From an uncultured beta proteobacterium (GTDB lineage: Bacteria > Pseudomonadota > Gammaproteobacteria > Burkholderiales > Burkholderiaceae_C): a stretch of DNA of 59,742 nucleotides. Positions 17,934-26,069 of the stretch are shown one piece after another (within the stretch, counting starts at the first letter, position 1; every line of letters starts with the position of its first letter). The translations under genes and the position numbers were made by a program. The stretch covers positions 1 to 59,742 of the forward strand of contig CAISLN010000034.1 of NCBI GenBank assembly GCA_903886275.1, given 5' to 3'. The notes under the pieces are model-generated. The model did not search any database, was not told the origin of the DNA, and saw nothing but the letters and a program-made list of their open reading frames with translations.

Positions 17934-19343
17934 TTAACTTTTGATGCCAAACGCCAGCGGGTTCATGCCGCCACGCTGTTGGCACAAGGCCAGCGGGATG
18001 AATCCGAGCGCCAATCCGCCCATGCCGATGAGGTTGGTCAGCGTGTCAAAGCTGCTGATGGCGCTGTACAGGGCCACAAACACCATGAAGGCTGCGCTGA
18101 GAAAGGGCCATAGCACATAGGACACGCTTTCCTTGAGGTTGGCTGCGTTGAGCTTGTCCCGGTAATGCCAGGCGCAGGCAAAACCGGCCATGCTCATATA
18201 AAAGCAGATCTGAAAGCAGGTGGCGGCCACCGACTTGTCCAGAATGTCTTTGACGCTGGGCATGTAGGACGAGGCAAACAGCAAGCTCACCGCCAAGGCC
18301 CAGATGGCAAAGGTGGCGACCCAGGGGGTTTGCCATTCGGGGTGGATGCGGGAGTAGCGCGGGTGCAGGGCGTTGTCGCGGGCCATGGCAAACATGCTGC
18401 GGCTGAACTGCAGGATCTGGGTCTCTATGGTGCCCACGGTAGACAAAATGGTGGACAGCACGGCTAGGTAGTTCCAAGGCGGCGCAAACAGTTTGTTGGC
18501 AATGGCGTAGAGCACATTGGTGTTAGCGTCGGCAATTTCCTTGTCGCTGAGCACCAGCAAGACCACGATGATCAGGATCAGGTAAAACAGCATCAGGCTG
18601 ACCATGGACCAGAAGGCGCCTTGCCCGGCCGGTTGGGGCACGCCTTCAGCGGTTTCTTCGCCCAGGTTCATGGTGACGTCCCAGCCCCAATAAAAAAAGA
18701 TGGCGGTGAGCGCGCCGGTGGCAAAGGTGGACGGTGTGAAATCAAACAGCCAGGCAAACGATGGGGCGTGCGCCGGGTGGGCGCTGTACTGCACAAATGC
18801 CCCTATGACCAAGGCCAACACAATGCCGGTCTCAATCAGCGTCAGGATCAACTGGGCGTAGCTGGCGTGCTTGATGCCCTTGGTCACCACGAGGGTCACC
18901 ACGGTCAACCAGATGGCTGCGGTAAAGGTCACCCAACTGGTGCTCTCCTTGAGGTCCGTCGTGACGTTAAAAAATTCCTGGATCAGCGTGAGTGTGGAGG
19001 TCGCCGCCGGGATGGTGGCCGACACCATGAACACCACCGACGCCACCAGCAAACCCCAGCCAGAAAAAAACCCCCAATGGGGGCCAAATATTTTCCCCAC
19101 CCATGCGTAGGTTGCCCCGGCGTGGGAGGTGGTCTGGTTCAGGTGGATAAACGCCAACATGATGCCAAACATAATGAGCCCGCAATACAGCACGCTGCCG
19201 ACCGACAGCGGGCCCACTGCCGCCACGATGACGGCGGCGGTGACCGCCACGCTGAATGCTGGCGCTGAGCCGGCAACTCCCATGACGGTGGATTCAAGGG
19301 TGCCCAAAGACCCTGCTGCCAGGCTCTTGTTGTTTTCTTCCAT
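17934..19343 (-). CDS. APC-superfamily amino acid permease
   Basis: 469 residues. The start MEENNKSLAAG has a clean AGGAG site 9 bp upstream, so longer in-frame forms are rejected. About 12 hydrophobic segments are visible. The first, GVAGSAPAFSVAVTAAVIVA, holds the glycine-rich unwound helix-1 motif that binds the substrate amino group in LeuT-fold transporters. TTSHAGATYAWVGKIFGPHWGFFSGWG is the family's conserved helix 2/3 region. WGWDVTMNLGEETAEG in helix 6 is the Glu-containing motif of amino acid permeases in this family. It probably takes up an amino acid or polyamine with protons; the substrate is unknown. It is preceded by a 117-bp gap from the helicase gene and has its own terminator, so it is probably monocistronic. 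Confidence 0.85.
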   Translation of the reverse strand: MEENNKSLAAGSLGTLESTVMGVAGSAPAFSVAVTAAVIVAAVGPLSVGSVLYCGLIMFGIMLAFIHLNQTTSHAGATYAWVGKIFGPHWGFFSGWGLLVASVVFMVSATIPAATSTLTLIQEFFNVTTDLKESTSWVTFTAAIWLTVVTLVVTKGIKHASYAQLILTLIETGIVLALVIGAFVQYSAHPAHAPSFAWLFDFTPSTFATGALTAIFFYWGWDVTMNLGEETAEGVPQPAGQGAFWSMVSLMLFYLILIIVVLLVLSDKEIADANTNVLYAIANKLFAPPWNYLAVLSTILSTVGTIETQILQFSRSMFAMARDNALHPRYSRIHPEWQTPWVATFAIWALAVSLLFASSYMPSVKDILDKSVAATCFQICFYMSMAGFACAWHYRDKLNAANLKESVSYVLWPFLSAAFMVFVALYSAISSFDTLTNLIGMGGLALGFIPLALCQQRGGMNPLAFGIKS

Positions 19344-19460
19344 GCGGTTCTCCTCGTAAGGGTCCCGTTGGAACACAAAAAGATAGCAGTCAAGGCTCGG
19401 ATTGTTGATTTTGGAACAATAGGGCGCACCGGATGGCCCGGCCACAAAGGGGTGCGATGC

Positions 19461-20723
19461 CTACTGGCGCGCAGCCAGCGCCCTGAGCTTGTCTTTTTTG
19501 CTGGGGCGCTTGCCCTTGATGCCGCCGTTGTTGACCGCAGCAGGGTGCGCCTGCCCATCGGCTATTTCGGTGCCTGGGTCGGCAGGTGCCGGCTCAAAGC
19601 CGGCCACGACTTGCAGTGCCAGCTCCAGTCCATGGCGCTTTTCAATCAAGCGGAAGTGGGCCTCGGTGTCGTGGCTCACAAAGCTCACCGCCAGGCCCAC
19701 CTCGCCGGCGCGGCCGGTGCGTCCAATGCGGTGGGTGTAGTCGTCCGCCGAGCGCGGTAGGTCAAAGTTGACCACCACCGGCAACTGGGCAATGTCCAGG
19801 CCGCGCGATGCCATGTCCGTCGCAATCACCACCTTCAGGCGCGAGGCCTTGAAGTCCGATAGCACCTGGCTGCGCTTGCCCTGGCTGAGTTCGCCATGGA
19901 AGGGCTCGGCGTAAATGCGCGCCTTGCGCAGCTTGTCCGCCACCATTTCAGCGGCATGCTTGGTGGCCACAAACACCAGCACGCGTTTCCACTTTTGCTC
20001 GGTAATCAGGTGGCGCAGCAACTGGGTGCGCTGCGGTGCATCGACCAAAATCGCCTGTTGGGTGATGTCTGGCTTTTCCTGGTCGGTGGCACCGATGTCA
20101 ATTTGCACGGGGGAGCGCAACATGCTTTGCGCCAGGGCCGCAACGGCAGGCGCAAAGGTGGCCGAGAAGAACAGGCTTTGCCGCTCTGCGGGCAGCAGGG
20201 CCAGCAAGCGCTTGAGCTCGGCTTCAAAGCCCAGGTCGAGCAGGCGATCGGCCTCATCGAGCACCAGCATCTGGGTAGCCGCCAGGCTCAGGGCATTGTG
20301 CTGCACCAGGTCCAGCAGGCGCCCGGGGGTGGCGACCACCACATCGGTGCCGCCGCGCATGGCCAGCATTTGTGGATTGATGGAGACACCACCGAAGACC
20401 ACACTGATCTTGATGGCCTGGGGCAACTGGTTGGCCAGGTCGCGCAGCGTGGTGCCGACCTGTATCGCCAGCTCCCTTGTGGGCACCAGCACCAGGGCGC
20501 GCACCTGGCGTGGGTTTTGTGCCGGCTCAAGGGCCAGTTTGTGCAGCAGCGGCAGGCCAAAGGCCAGCGTTTTGCCGGAGCCGGTTTGCGCACGCACCAT
20601 GGTGTCCGAGCCTGCCATAACGGCCGGTATGGCCTGAGACTGCACGCTGGTAGGGGTGAGGAGGTTCTGGCGTTCCAAGGCGCGCAGTAGGGCGGGCGAC
20701 AAGCCCAGCGAAGAAAATAGCAT
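19461..20723 (-). CDS. ATP-dependent DEAD-box RNA helicase (RhlE-like)
   Basis: 420 residues with the full DEAD-box motif set: Q motif (LLTPTSVQSQAIP, about 21-33), Walker A AQTGSGKT (45-52), PTRELAIQ (81-88), DEAD (156-159), SAT (187-189), and the helicase C motifs including ATDMASRGLD (301-310) and HRIGRTGR (331-338). The C-terminal tail is short and basic (KGKRPSKKDKLRALAARQ), which fits the RhlE group of small helicases used in ribosome assembly and RNA turnover. It lacks the long RNA-binding extension of DbpA and the S1-type tails of DeaD. It stands alone on the minus strand between an APC permease and an NlpC/P60 gene and need not be linked functionally to either. Confidence 0.93.
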   Translation of the reverse strand: MLFSSLGLSPALLRALERQNLLTPTSVQSQAIPAVMAGSDTMVRAQTGSGKTLAFGLPLLHKLALEPAQNPRQVRALVLVPTRELAIQVGTTLRDLANQLPQAIKISVVFGGVSINPQMLAMRGGTDVVVATPGRLLDLVQHNALSLAATQMLVLDEADRLLDLGFEAELKRLLALLPAERQSLFFSATFAPAVAALAQSMLRSPVQIDIGATDQEKPDITQQAILVDAPQRTQLLRHLITEQKWKRVLVFVATKHAAEMVADKLRKARIYAEPFHGELSQGKRSQVLSDFKASRLKVVIATDMASRGLDIAQLPVVVNFDLPRSADDYTHRIGRTGRAGEVGLAVSFVSHDTEAHFRLIEKRHGLELALQVVAGFEPAPADPGTEIADGQAHPAAVNNGGIKGKRPSKKDKLRALAARQ

Positions 20724-20817
20724 GTTGGAGTTTAGCCCAGTGGCGACTAGCCCAAAATCTGGCTGTGCGCCTTGAGCCGCAACCTTAGCGGGGGATCTGA
20801 GGGCCGGGCTGCCGGAC

Positions 20818-21378
20818 TTACTGCTGCAGGGGATCGGTGGCGCCGGCCTCTATGGGCACGCGGCGTGCGCCGTCAAAACGCTTGGACCAGTAAGAGGCAC
20901 CCATGTCTTCCACCCTGACCTCGCCACCGGGTTTGGGCGAGTGGATGAATTTGCCGTTGCCCACGTAAATGCCAACATGGCTGAAGGCGCGGCGCATGGT
21001 GTTAAAGAAGACCAGATCGCCCGGCTTGAGCTCGGCCTTGTCGATTGTTTCGGTGACGGCGGCCTGTTCGGATGCGCGCCGGGGCAAGAGCAGCCCTGCG
21101 GTCTGTTGGTAGATGGCGCGCACAAAGCCGCTGCAGTCGAAGCCAGATTCGGCGTCGCTGCCGCCACGGCGATAGGGCACGCCCAAAAAGCCCAGCGCCC
21201 CCACCACCAGCTCTGTGGCCTTGGCTTCAACCCCCTTGCTGACTTCTCCGATACGGTTGAGCAACTTGCCATGGGTCAGCAGGTGACCCATGTCATCGGT
21301 GGTGTCGAGTGGAGCGGCGTGGGATGCCGTAACAAAAAAAAGTGACCCTAGCAGGGCCAGCAGTGTCAAAAAACGCAT
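20818..21378 (-). CDS. Secreted NlpC/P60 peptidoglycan endopeptidase
   Basis: 186 residues from MRFLTLLALL, chosen because a signal peptide starts there (MRFLTLLALLGSLFFVTASH, cleavage near SHA-AP). The NlpC/P60 fold has the catalytic set Cys82 (FDCSGFVRAIY), His134 (AFSHVGIYVG) and a third polar residue His146 (KFIHSPKPG), with GVPYRRGG before the Cys as usual. These enzymes cut peptide stems of peptidoglycan (gamma-D-Glu-meso-DAP type) in the periplasm. It resembles Spr/MepS-type hydrolases but lacks a lipobox, so it should be soluble or weakly attached. It is divergent from the isochorismatase-like gene, with 184 bp between them holding both promoters. Confidence 0.9.
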   Translation of the reverse strand: MRFLTLLALLGSLFFVTASHAAPLDTTDDMGHLLTHGKLLNRIGEVSKGVEAKATELVVGALGFLGVPYRRGGSDAESGFDCSGFVRAIYQQTAGLLLPRRASEQAAVTETIDKAELKPGDLVFFNTMRRAFSHVGIYVGNGKFIHSPKPGGEVRVEDMGASYWSKRFDGARRVPIEAGATDPLQQ

Positions 21379-21562
21379 AGGCGCAGCATACACGGCCAGT
21401 GTGACCCAGTCAATTTTGGAGGGCGTTTGCGAACAGCTGGTAACTATTTGATTCATAAGGGTTTATTCGACCTCTCACGATACGGTGTGTAAAGCTGGCG
21501 CGCCCCCTGCCTGGCTTCAGAAAGGCGGTGCGGCTGCGGCCAAGCTGGTTATGCTCTGGCAA

Positions 21563-22198
21563 ATGACGACAGAAAGCCCCCAAACCATGCTGCTAGAACT
21601 TGAATCCTCCCAATTGGTCTTGATTGACTACCAGACCCGCCTGATGCCTGCCCTTTTTGAGTCCGAGGCCGTGCTGCAAAACGCAGTGCGATTGGCCCAC
21701 ATGGCGGCCATCCTGGCGGTACCGACCTTTTATACCGAGCAAAACCCCTCCAAGCTGGGCGAAACTGTGCCGGCTCTGCTGGATGCCTTGAAGGTCGCAA
21801 GGGCCCGCGCCCTGGCCAAAATGCAATTCAGTGCGGTCGAAGAGGGCTTGGGCGATATGCTGCGTCCACCGCCCAAGCCGGTGCAGGGCAATGCCCGCAG
21901 CCTTCCCAAGCATTTGCAGAAGAGCTCGGCCGGTGAAGAGCGCGACACGATCGTGCTGGCCGGTTGCGAGGCGCATATTTGCCTGCTGCAGACGGCGCTG
22001 GATTTGCTGGAAGATGAGTTCGACGTTTGGGTGGTCACAGATGCCTGCAGTTCCCGCAGCGAACGCAACCGCGACGCCGCCTTTGACCGCCTGGCCGGCG
22101 CCGGCGTGGAACTGGTGACCACCGAGATGGTGGCCTTTGAATGGCTGCGCAGCGCGGAGCACCCGGCCTTCAAAGCAGTTCAGGCTCTGATCAAGTAG
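21563..22198 (+). CDS. Isochorismatase-family cysteine hydrolase
   Basis: 211 residues from the ATG at 21563; an ATG at 21587 is an alternative and neither has a strong ribosome site. The Asp-Lys-Cys triad of the family is visible: Asp in LVLIDYQ (residue 22), Lys in ALAKMQFSA, and Cys in AGCEAHICLLQTA just before the helix LDLLEDEFDVWVV. This group includes nicotinamidases, ureidoacrylate and N-carbamoyl amidases and true isochorismatases; the YcaC-like short form here gives no clear substrate. The neighbour downstream is a ribbon-helix-helix-like gene on the same strand, about 100 bp away, so co-regulation is possible but not obvious. An insert of about 10 residues (PPPKPVQGNA region) between the Lys and Cys motifs is less usual. 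Confidence 0.85.
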   Translation: MTTESPQTMLLELESSQLVLIDYQTRLMPALFESEAVLQNAVRLAHMAAILAVPTFYTEQNPSKLGETVPALLDALKVARARALAKMQFSAVEEGLGDMLRPPPKPVQGNARSLPKHLQKSSAGEERDTIVLAGCEAHICLLQTALDLLEDEFDVWVVTDACSSRSERNRDAAFDRLAGAGVELVTTEMVAFEWLRSAEHPAFKAVQALIK

Positions 22199-22252
22199 CC
22201 CCCCGTTTTAAGCCTTCCCCTGGCGGCGGCGGGTGCGCCGCCAGTGCCCATT

Positions 22253-22290
22253 GCATTTTGGTGTGCATTTTGTGTTAACCACATTACAAT
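22253..22290 (+). promoter_or_regulatory. Tandem 12-bp direct repeat and possible -10 element before the RHH gene
   Basis: GCATTTTGGTGT (22253-22264) is followed directly by GCATTTTGTGTT (22265-22276), and then by TACAAT (22285-22290), a good -10 hexamer placed so close to the ATG at 22300 that transcription may start at or next to it (leaderless). The direct repeat is a plausible autoregulatory operator for the ribbon-helix-helix protein. No convincing -35 was found. Confidence 0.4.
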
Positions 22291-22293
22291 CGA

Positions 22294-22494
22294 ATGCATA
22301 TGGAAAACCGTACCGCCCGCCTGACCGTGTTGATTGATCCGGAAAAGAAACGCTTGTTGGACGAAATTTGCGCCGCCAAGGACCTGACATCCTCCCAGGT
22401 CGTACGCCAGTTGATCCGCCAGTACATTGTGGAAAACGCGGGCAACCGGGTATTGCCGCAGTGGCTGCAGTCCAATGCGCCCGGCAACGAGTAG
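22294..22494 (+). CDS. Small ribbon-helix-helix (CopG-like) protein
   Basis: 66 residues, or 64 if the second ATG at 22300 is used; no ribosome site is visible for either. The pattern is a short N-terminal strand (RTARLTVLID) and two helices (PEKKRLLDEICAAKD and TSSQVVRQLIRQYIVENAG), matching the ribbon-helix-helix DNA-binding fold. Regulators of this type bind tandem operator half-sites as dimers of dimers; a tandem 12-bp repeat is present immediately upstream. No toxin partner is visible, so it is unlikely to be a classic antitoxin. It sits 44 bp before the Hyf-like operon, which makes that operon a possible target. The C-terminal QWLQSNAPGNE is probably disordered. Confidence 0.7.
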   Translation: MHMENRTARLTVLIDPEKKRLLDEICAAKDLTSSQVVRQLIRQYIVENAGNRVLPQWLQSNAPGNE

Positions 22495-22537
22495 CGCAGG
22501 CAAGTCGTCCCGACCCTGATCTGCCCACCGCCAGCCC

Positions 22538-24544
22538 ATGAACCAACTGATACAAGCTTTGCTGGTTCTGATGGTGGGCGCGGGTCTGTGTTTGCTGCCC
22601 TGGCGCAACCGCACGCGCGCAGCCATCGGACTGGCATCCCAGGCAATAGCCACCCTGCTGGCCTGGACGGTGGTGTTGCCGGTGCTGTTCGGCGCGCCCG
22701 AGATCACCGGCTCCATGCCCTGGGCCTACCCCATAGGCGAGCTGCATTTCCGGCTCGATGCCCTGGGGGCGTTCTTTCTGAGCTGGTCCCTGCCCATGAC
22801 CCTGCTGGGGTCTGTCTATGCGGTGGGTTACCTGAAGGATTATTTTGCCGGGCCGCGCCATTTGGGCGTGCACTTCGCCCTGCTGAACATGGTTTCGGTT
22901 TCGTTTTTGCTGGTCTATACCGCCGAGCATGCGGTGACCTTTTTGTTTGGCTGGGAGGTGGCGGCGCTGGCCGCCTGGCTGCTGGTGATCTGGGATTACT
23001 CCAACCAGAAGGTGCGCTTTGCCGGCTTCAATTACCTGGTGTCCACCCATGTGGGCCTGATTTTTCTGGTGGCAGCGGTGATGATTCTTTACACCCGTAC
23101 CCACTCCTGGTTTCTGGATGACTTTGGCGACTGGTTGAGCGCCAACCCGGGCACGCTGCGCAACACCGTGTTCCTGCTGCTGGTGACCAGCTTTGGCCTG
23201 AAGTCGGCCTTTTTTCCCTTTCACTCCTGGCTGCCGCGGGCCCATGCGGCCGCACCGGCCCATGTCTCCGCGCTGATGTCGGGCGTGATCCACAAGGCCG
23301 GCTTGTATGCGTTGGTGCGCTTCATTCTCCTTGCGGGCAGGCCCGACGAATGGATGGGCTGGTTTTTGATCGCCTTTTCCCTGGTATCGGCCCTGATCGG
23401 CGGCCTCTACACCGTGGGCCAGCGCGACCTGAAGCGCCTGCTGGGCTATTCGTCCACCGAAAACGTCGGCATTGCCGGTATCGGTTTTGGCATGGGTTGT
23501 CTGGGCCTGAGCTGGGACCAGCCCCTGCTGGTGGCGCTGGGTTTTGGTGGGGGCCTGCTGCATGTGCTCAACCATGCCTTCTTCAAGTGCCAGCTGTTCT
23601 ATGCGGCAGGCTGTGTCTACCAGAGCAAGCATGTGGTGGATATGGAGCGCCTGGGCGGGCTGCTCAAACGCATGCCGGTGGCGGGCGCCTGCTTTTTGAT
23701 GGGGGGCTTGGCTATTTCCGGCCTGCCGCCCTTCAACGGTTTTGCCAGCGAATTCCTGCTGTATGCGGGCCTCTTTGGCAGCCATGGCATAGGCATCTGG
23801 GCCCAGCTGACACTGTGCCTTGTGGCGGCGGCCCTGGCCTTTGTCGGTGCCGTCTCGGCCCTGAGCATCACGCGCGCATTTGGTGTCATGTTTCTGGGCA
23901 GCGCCCGTGACCCGGACCTGCCGCAGGGGCAGGAGGCCAACCGCTGGATGCTGGTCCCTATGGCCATCCATGCCCTGGGTACGGTGGTTTTGGGCTTGCT
24001 GCCGATGTGGGGTTTTGCCATGGTCGCGGCCCCAACGGCCCTGCTGATGCGCAGCAACGTCGGCGCGCTGGTAGCGCCCAGCCTGCAGTCCATCTTGCAG
24101 ACGTTGACCCGGATCGGCGCCTGGTCTAGCCTTTTGGTGCTGGTGATCGCGCTGGTGCTGTGGCTGCGTTTTCGGGGCGGCGCGGCGGCACCGCGCAGCA
24201 ACGCCACCTGGGGCTGTGGCTACCCGTTTATCAATCCCCGCATGCAGTATTCGGCCACCAGCTTTTCCATCGACTTTGCACAAACCTTTCACAACATCCT
24301 GGCGTTGGTCAAGCGGCGCAAGGCACCCATGGGCTATTTCCCAGAGGGCAGTTATGTGGTGACGGATTGCGTGGATGCGGTGGAGCGGCGCCTGTATGCC
24401 GTGATAGGGCAGGGCGATGCGACCGCCAGTCTGCTGTCTACCCGTATGCAAGAGGATGACCCGCGCTTTGCCTTTGGCATGGGGTTGGCCGCCGTGGTGT
24501 TGATTGCGGTGCTGGTGTTCCTGCTGGAAGGGGCGCTGCCTTGA
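22538..24544 (+). CDS. HyfB-like membrane subunit (NuoL/antiporter family) of Hyf-related complex
   Basis: 668 residues with about 14-16 membrane helices. Key proton-channel residues of the NuoL/M/N and Mrp family are present: Glu in FLFGWEVAALAAW (helix 5), Lys and His in GLKSAFFPFHSWLP, and the helix-8 segment SALMSGVIHKAGLYALVRF. The C-terminal region GCGYPFINPRMQYSATSFS is characteristic of HyfB/HycC and not of NuoL. It should form a proton- or sodium-pumping arm in the inner membrane. It is the first gene of a six-gene operon with overlapping starts and stops (it overlaps the HyfC-like gene by 4 bp). In E. coli, HyfA (ferredoxin) precedes HyfB; no HyfA is here. Confidence 0.88.
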   Translation: MNQLIQALLVLMVGAGLCLLPWRNRTRAAIGLASQAIATLLAWTVVLPVLFGAPEITGSMPWAYPIGELHFRLDALGAFFLSWSLPMTLLGSVYAVGYLKDYFAGPRHLGVHFALLNMVSVSFLLVYTAEHAVTFLFGWEVAALAAWLLVIWDYSNQKVRFAGFNYLVSTHVGLIFLVAAVMILYTRTHSWFLDDFGDWLSANPGTLRNTVFLLLVTSFGLKSAFFPFHSWLPRAHAAAPAHVSALMSGVIHKAGLYALVRFILLAGRPDEWMGWFLIAFSLVSALIGGLYTVGQRDLKRLLGYSSTENVGIAGIGFGMGCLGLSWDQPLLVALGFGGGLLHVLNHAFFKCQLFYAAGCVYQSKHVVDMERLGGLLKRMPVAGACFLMGGLAISGLPPFNGFASEFLLYAGLFGSHGIGIWAQLTLCLVAAALAFVGAVSALSITRAFGVMFLGSARDPDLPQGQEANRWMLVPMAIHALGTVVLGLLPMWGFAMVAAPTALLMRSNVGALVAPSLQSILQTLTRIGAWSSLLVLVIALVLWLRFRGGAAAPRSNATWGCGYPFINPRMQYSATSFSIDFAQTFHNILALVKRRKAPMGYFPEGSYVVTDCVDAVERRLYAVIGQGDATASLLSTRMQEDDPRFAFGMGLAAVVLIAVLVFLLEGALP

Positions 24545-25467
24545 GCCTGCTTTTGCCGACGCTGCATGTCTTGCTGCTCTTGGCCATGCCCATCTTGCTG
24601 ATCGGTGTGATCAACCGCAGCAAGTCCTGGTGGGTGGGGCGGCGTGGCCCCGGTTGCTTGCAATCGGCCTGGGACCTGCGGCGCCTGTGGGCCAAGCGCG
24701 CGGTGCTCAGCAGCACGGCCAGCGTTCTGTTTCGCTGCGGCCCTTATGTCGTGCTGGTGGCCAGCCTGCTGGCGGCCAGCATGGTGCCTCTGCTGGGGCG
24801 TTACGCACCGCTGCAGTTTGACTATGACTTTGTGGTGGTGGCCTACACCATGGGGCTGGGGCGCATGCTGCTGATGCTGTGCGCTATGGATGTGGGCAGT
24901 TCCTTTGAGGGCATGGGCGCGGCGCGCGAGGCGTCCTTTTCGGCCTATGCCGAGCCGGCCCTGTTTATTCTGCTGGGGACGGCCTGCGCCGCCACCGGAC
25001 GCAGCAGTTTTGCCGATGTAATTGGCAGCCTGCATGGCTCGCCCCTGTTTCCCTATCTGCTGCTGCCGCTGCTGCTGGCTCTGTTTATCTTGCTGCAGAC
25101 CGAGGCCTCCAGGGTGCCGGTGGATGACCCACTGACCCACTTGGAGCTGACCATGGTGCACGAGGTGATGGTGCTGGACCACAGCGGCCCGGAGCTGGCC
25201 ACCCTGCAATATGCTGCAGCCTTGAAGCTCACGCTGTATGCCGGCCTGATGGCCTCATTGCTCAATCCCTTTGATCCCCTGTTGGAGCCCCTGGCCGCCG
25301 CGCTGGCCAGCGCCGCACTGATGCTGGGTGTGGCGCTGGCGGTGGGCTGTGTGGAGTCGCTGACGGCGCGCCTGCCCATGCGCTGGGTGCCCGGCTATGT
25401 GCTGCTGGCATCCAGCCTGGGGCTGGCCGCCATGGTGTTGGTCGGTCTGGGAGTGGGTGGCCCATGA
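24541..25467 (+). CDS. HyfC-like (NuoH-type) membrane subunit
   Basis: 308 residues. The likely start is TTG at 24541, overlapping the previous stop (TTGA); downstream ATG codons would remove the first membrane helix. Eight or so membrane helices are visible. The NuoH/HyfC signature acidic loop is present: QTEASRVPVDDPLTHLELTM and HEVMVLDHSGPELA, with the conserved Glu and Asp residues that line the quinone-site or proton-entry funnel in complex I and group-4 hydrogenases. HyfC/HycD links the membrane arm to the soluble NuoB/NuoD-like module, so its presence with HyfG and HyfHI below supports an assembled complex. The next gene starts within its last codons (overlap of 4 bp, ATGA). Confidence 0.87.
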   Translation: MSLLLPTLHVLLLLAMPILLIGVINRSKSWWVGRRGPGCLQSAWDLRRLWAKRAVLSSTASVLFRCGPYVVLVASLLAASMVPLLGRYAPLQFDYDFVVVAYTMGLGRMLLMLCAMDVGSSFEGMGAAREASFSAYAEPALFILLGTACAATGRSSFADVIGSLHGSPLFPYLLLPLLLALFILLQTEASRVPVDDPLTHLELTMVHEVMVLDHSGPELATLQYAAALKLTLYAGLMASLLNPFDPLLEPLAAALASAALMLGVALAVGCVESLTARLPMRWVPGYVLLASSLGLAAMVLVGLGVGGP

Positions 25468-26069
25468 CCTTGACGCTGATGCTGTGCCTGCTGGCGACTC
25501 TGGTGCCAGCCTTCTTTAGCCGGGTCTCGGCCGCGCCGTTTTGGCTCAGCGTGCAGGCGCTGACCCTGGGTTGGATCACGCTGCGCCAGCACCCTGAGCT
25601 GTCTGTGCACGCGGCCTTCGCCGGCATCGAGGTGCTGCTGGTGCGGGCGCTGCTGGTGCCGCGTTTGCTGCGCCGCGCCCTGGCCAAGCAGGCGCAGACG
25701 CCGGTCAGCCTGATGCCCTCCAATCTGTTTACCTGGGGCATAGCGGTGAGCCTGCTGATTTTTGCTTTCAAATTTGGCGACGGTGCCCGTGCCGATGTGC
25801 GCGCCCTGACCCTGGGCGTGGTGGCCTCCACCGTGGTGATGGCCTTTTTGATTTTGGCCACCAACCAAAACCGCATGGCGCAACTGGTGGCCCTGCTGTT
25901 CATGGAGAACGCGCTGGCCCTGTTCGAGTCGCTGTTGCCGCAGCCCTGGCCGCTGCCGGTGCACCTGTCCATCAGCATGGTCTATGTGCTGACGGTGGCG
26001 GTGGGCAGTTGGCTGGTCAGCGACCCGGCGCAGCAGGGCGCAAGGCCCATGCCTGGAGGCACCCCATGA
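25464..26069 (+). CDS. HyfE-like membrane subunit
   Basis: 201 residues and six or so membrane helices. HyfE proteins carry an N-terminal NuoK-like region; the acidic residues in HPELSVHAAFAGIEVLLVRA are at the expected place. NLFTWGIAVSLLIFAFKFG and LATNQNRMAQLVALLFMENA are recognisable as the family's conserved helix pairs. The start ATG overlaps the HyfC stop, and the stop overlaps the next ATG (CCATGA), so translation is coupled. HyfD, which sits between HyfC and HyfE in E. coli, is absent. Assignment rests on position and topology, because the family is poorly conserved. Confidence 0.8.
   Translation: MTLTLMLCLLATLVPAFFSRVSAAPFWLSVQALTLGWITLRQHPELSVHAAFAGIEVLLVRALLVPRLLRRALAKQAQTPVSLMPSNLFTWGIAVSLLIFAFKFGDGARADVRALTLGVVASTVVMAFLILATNQNRMAQLVALLFMENALALFESLLPQPWPLPVHLSISMVYVLTVAVGSWLVSDPAQQGARPMPGGTP

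Noticed and set aside
17826..18113. Short plus-strand open frame after the PEP-CTERM promoter region
   Set aside because: It spans the permease terminator and is antisense to the permease 3' end; no support for expression.
22208..24451. 747-residue minus-strand open frame over the HyfB-like gene
   Set aside because: Shadow of a GC-rich membrane-protein gene; Gln/His/Gly-rich translation without motifs.
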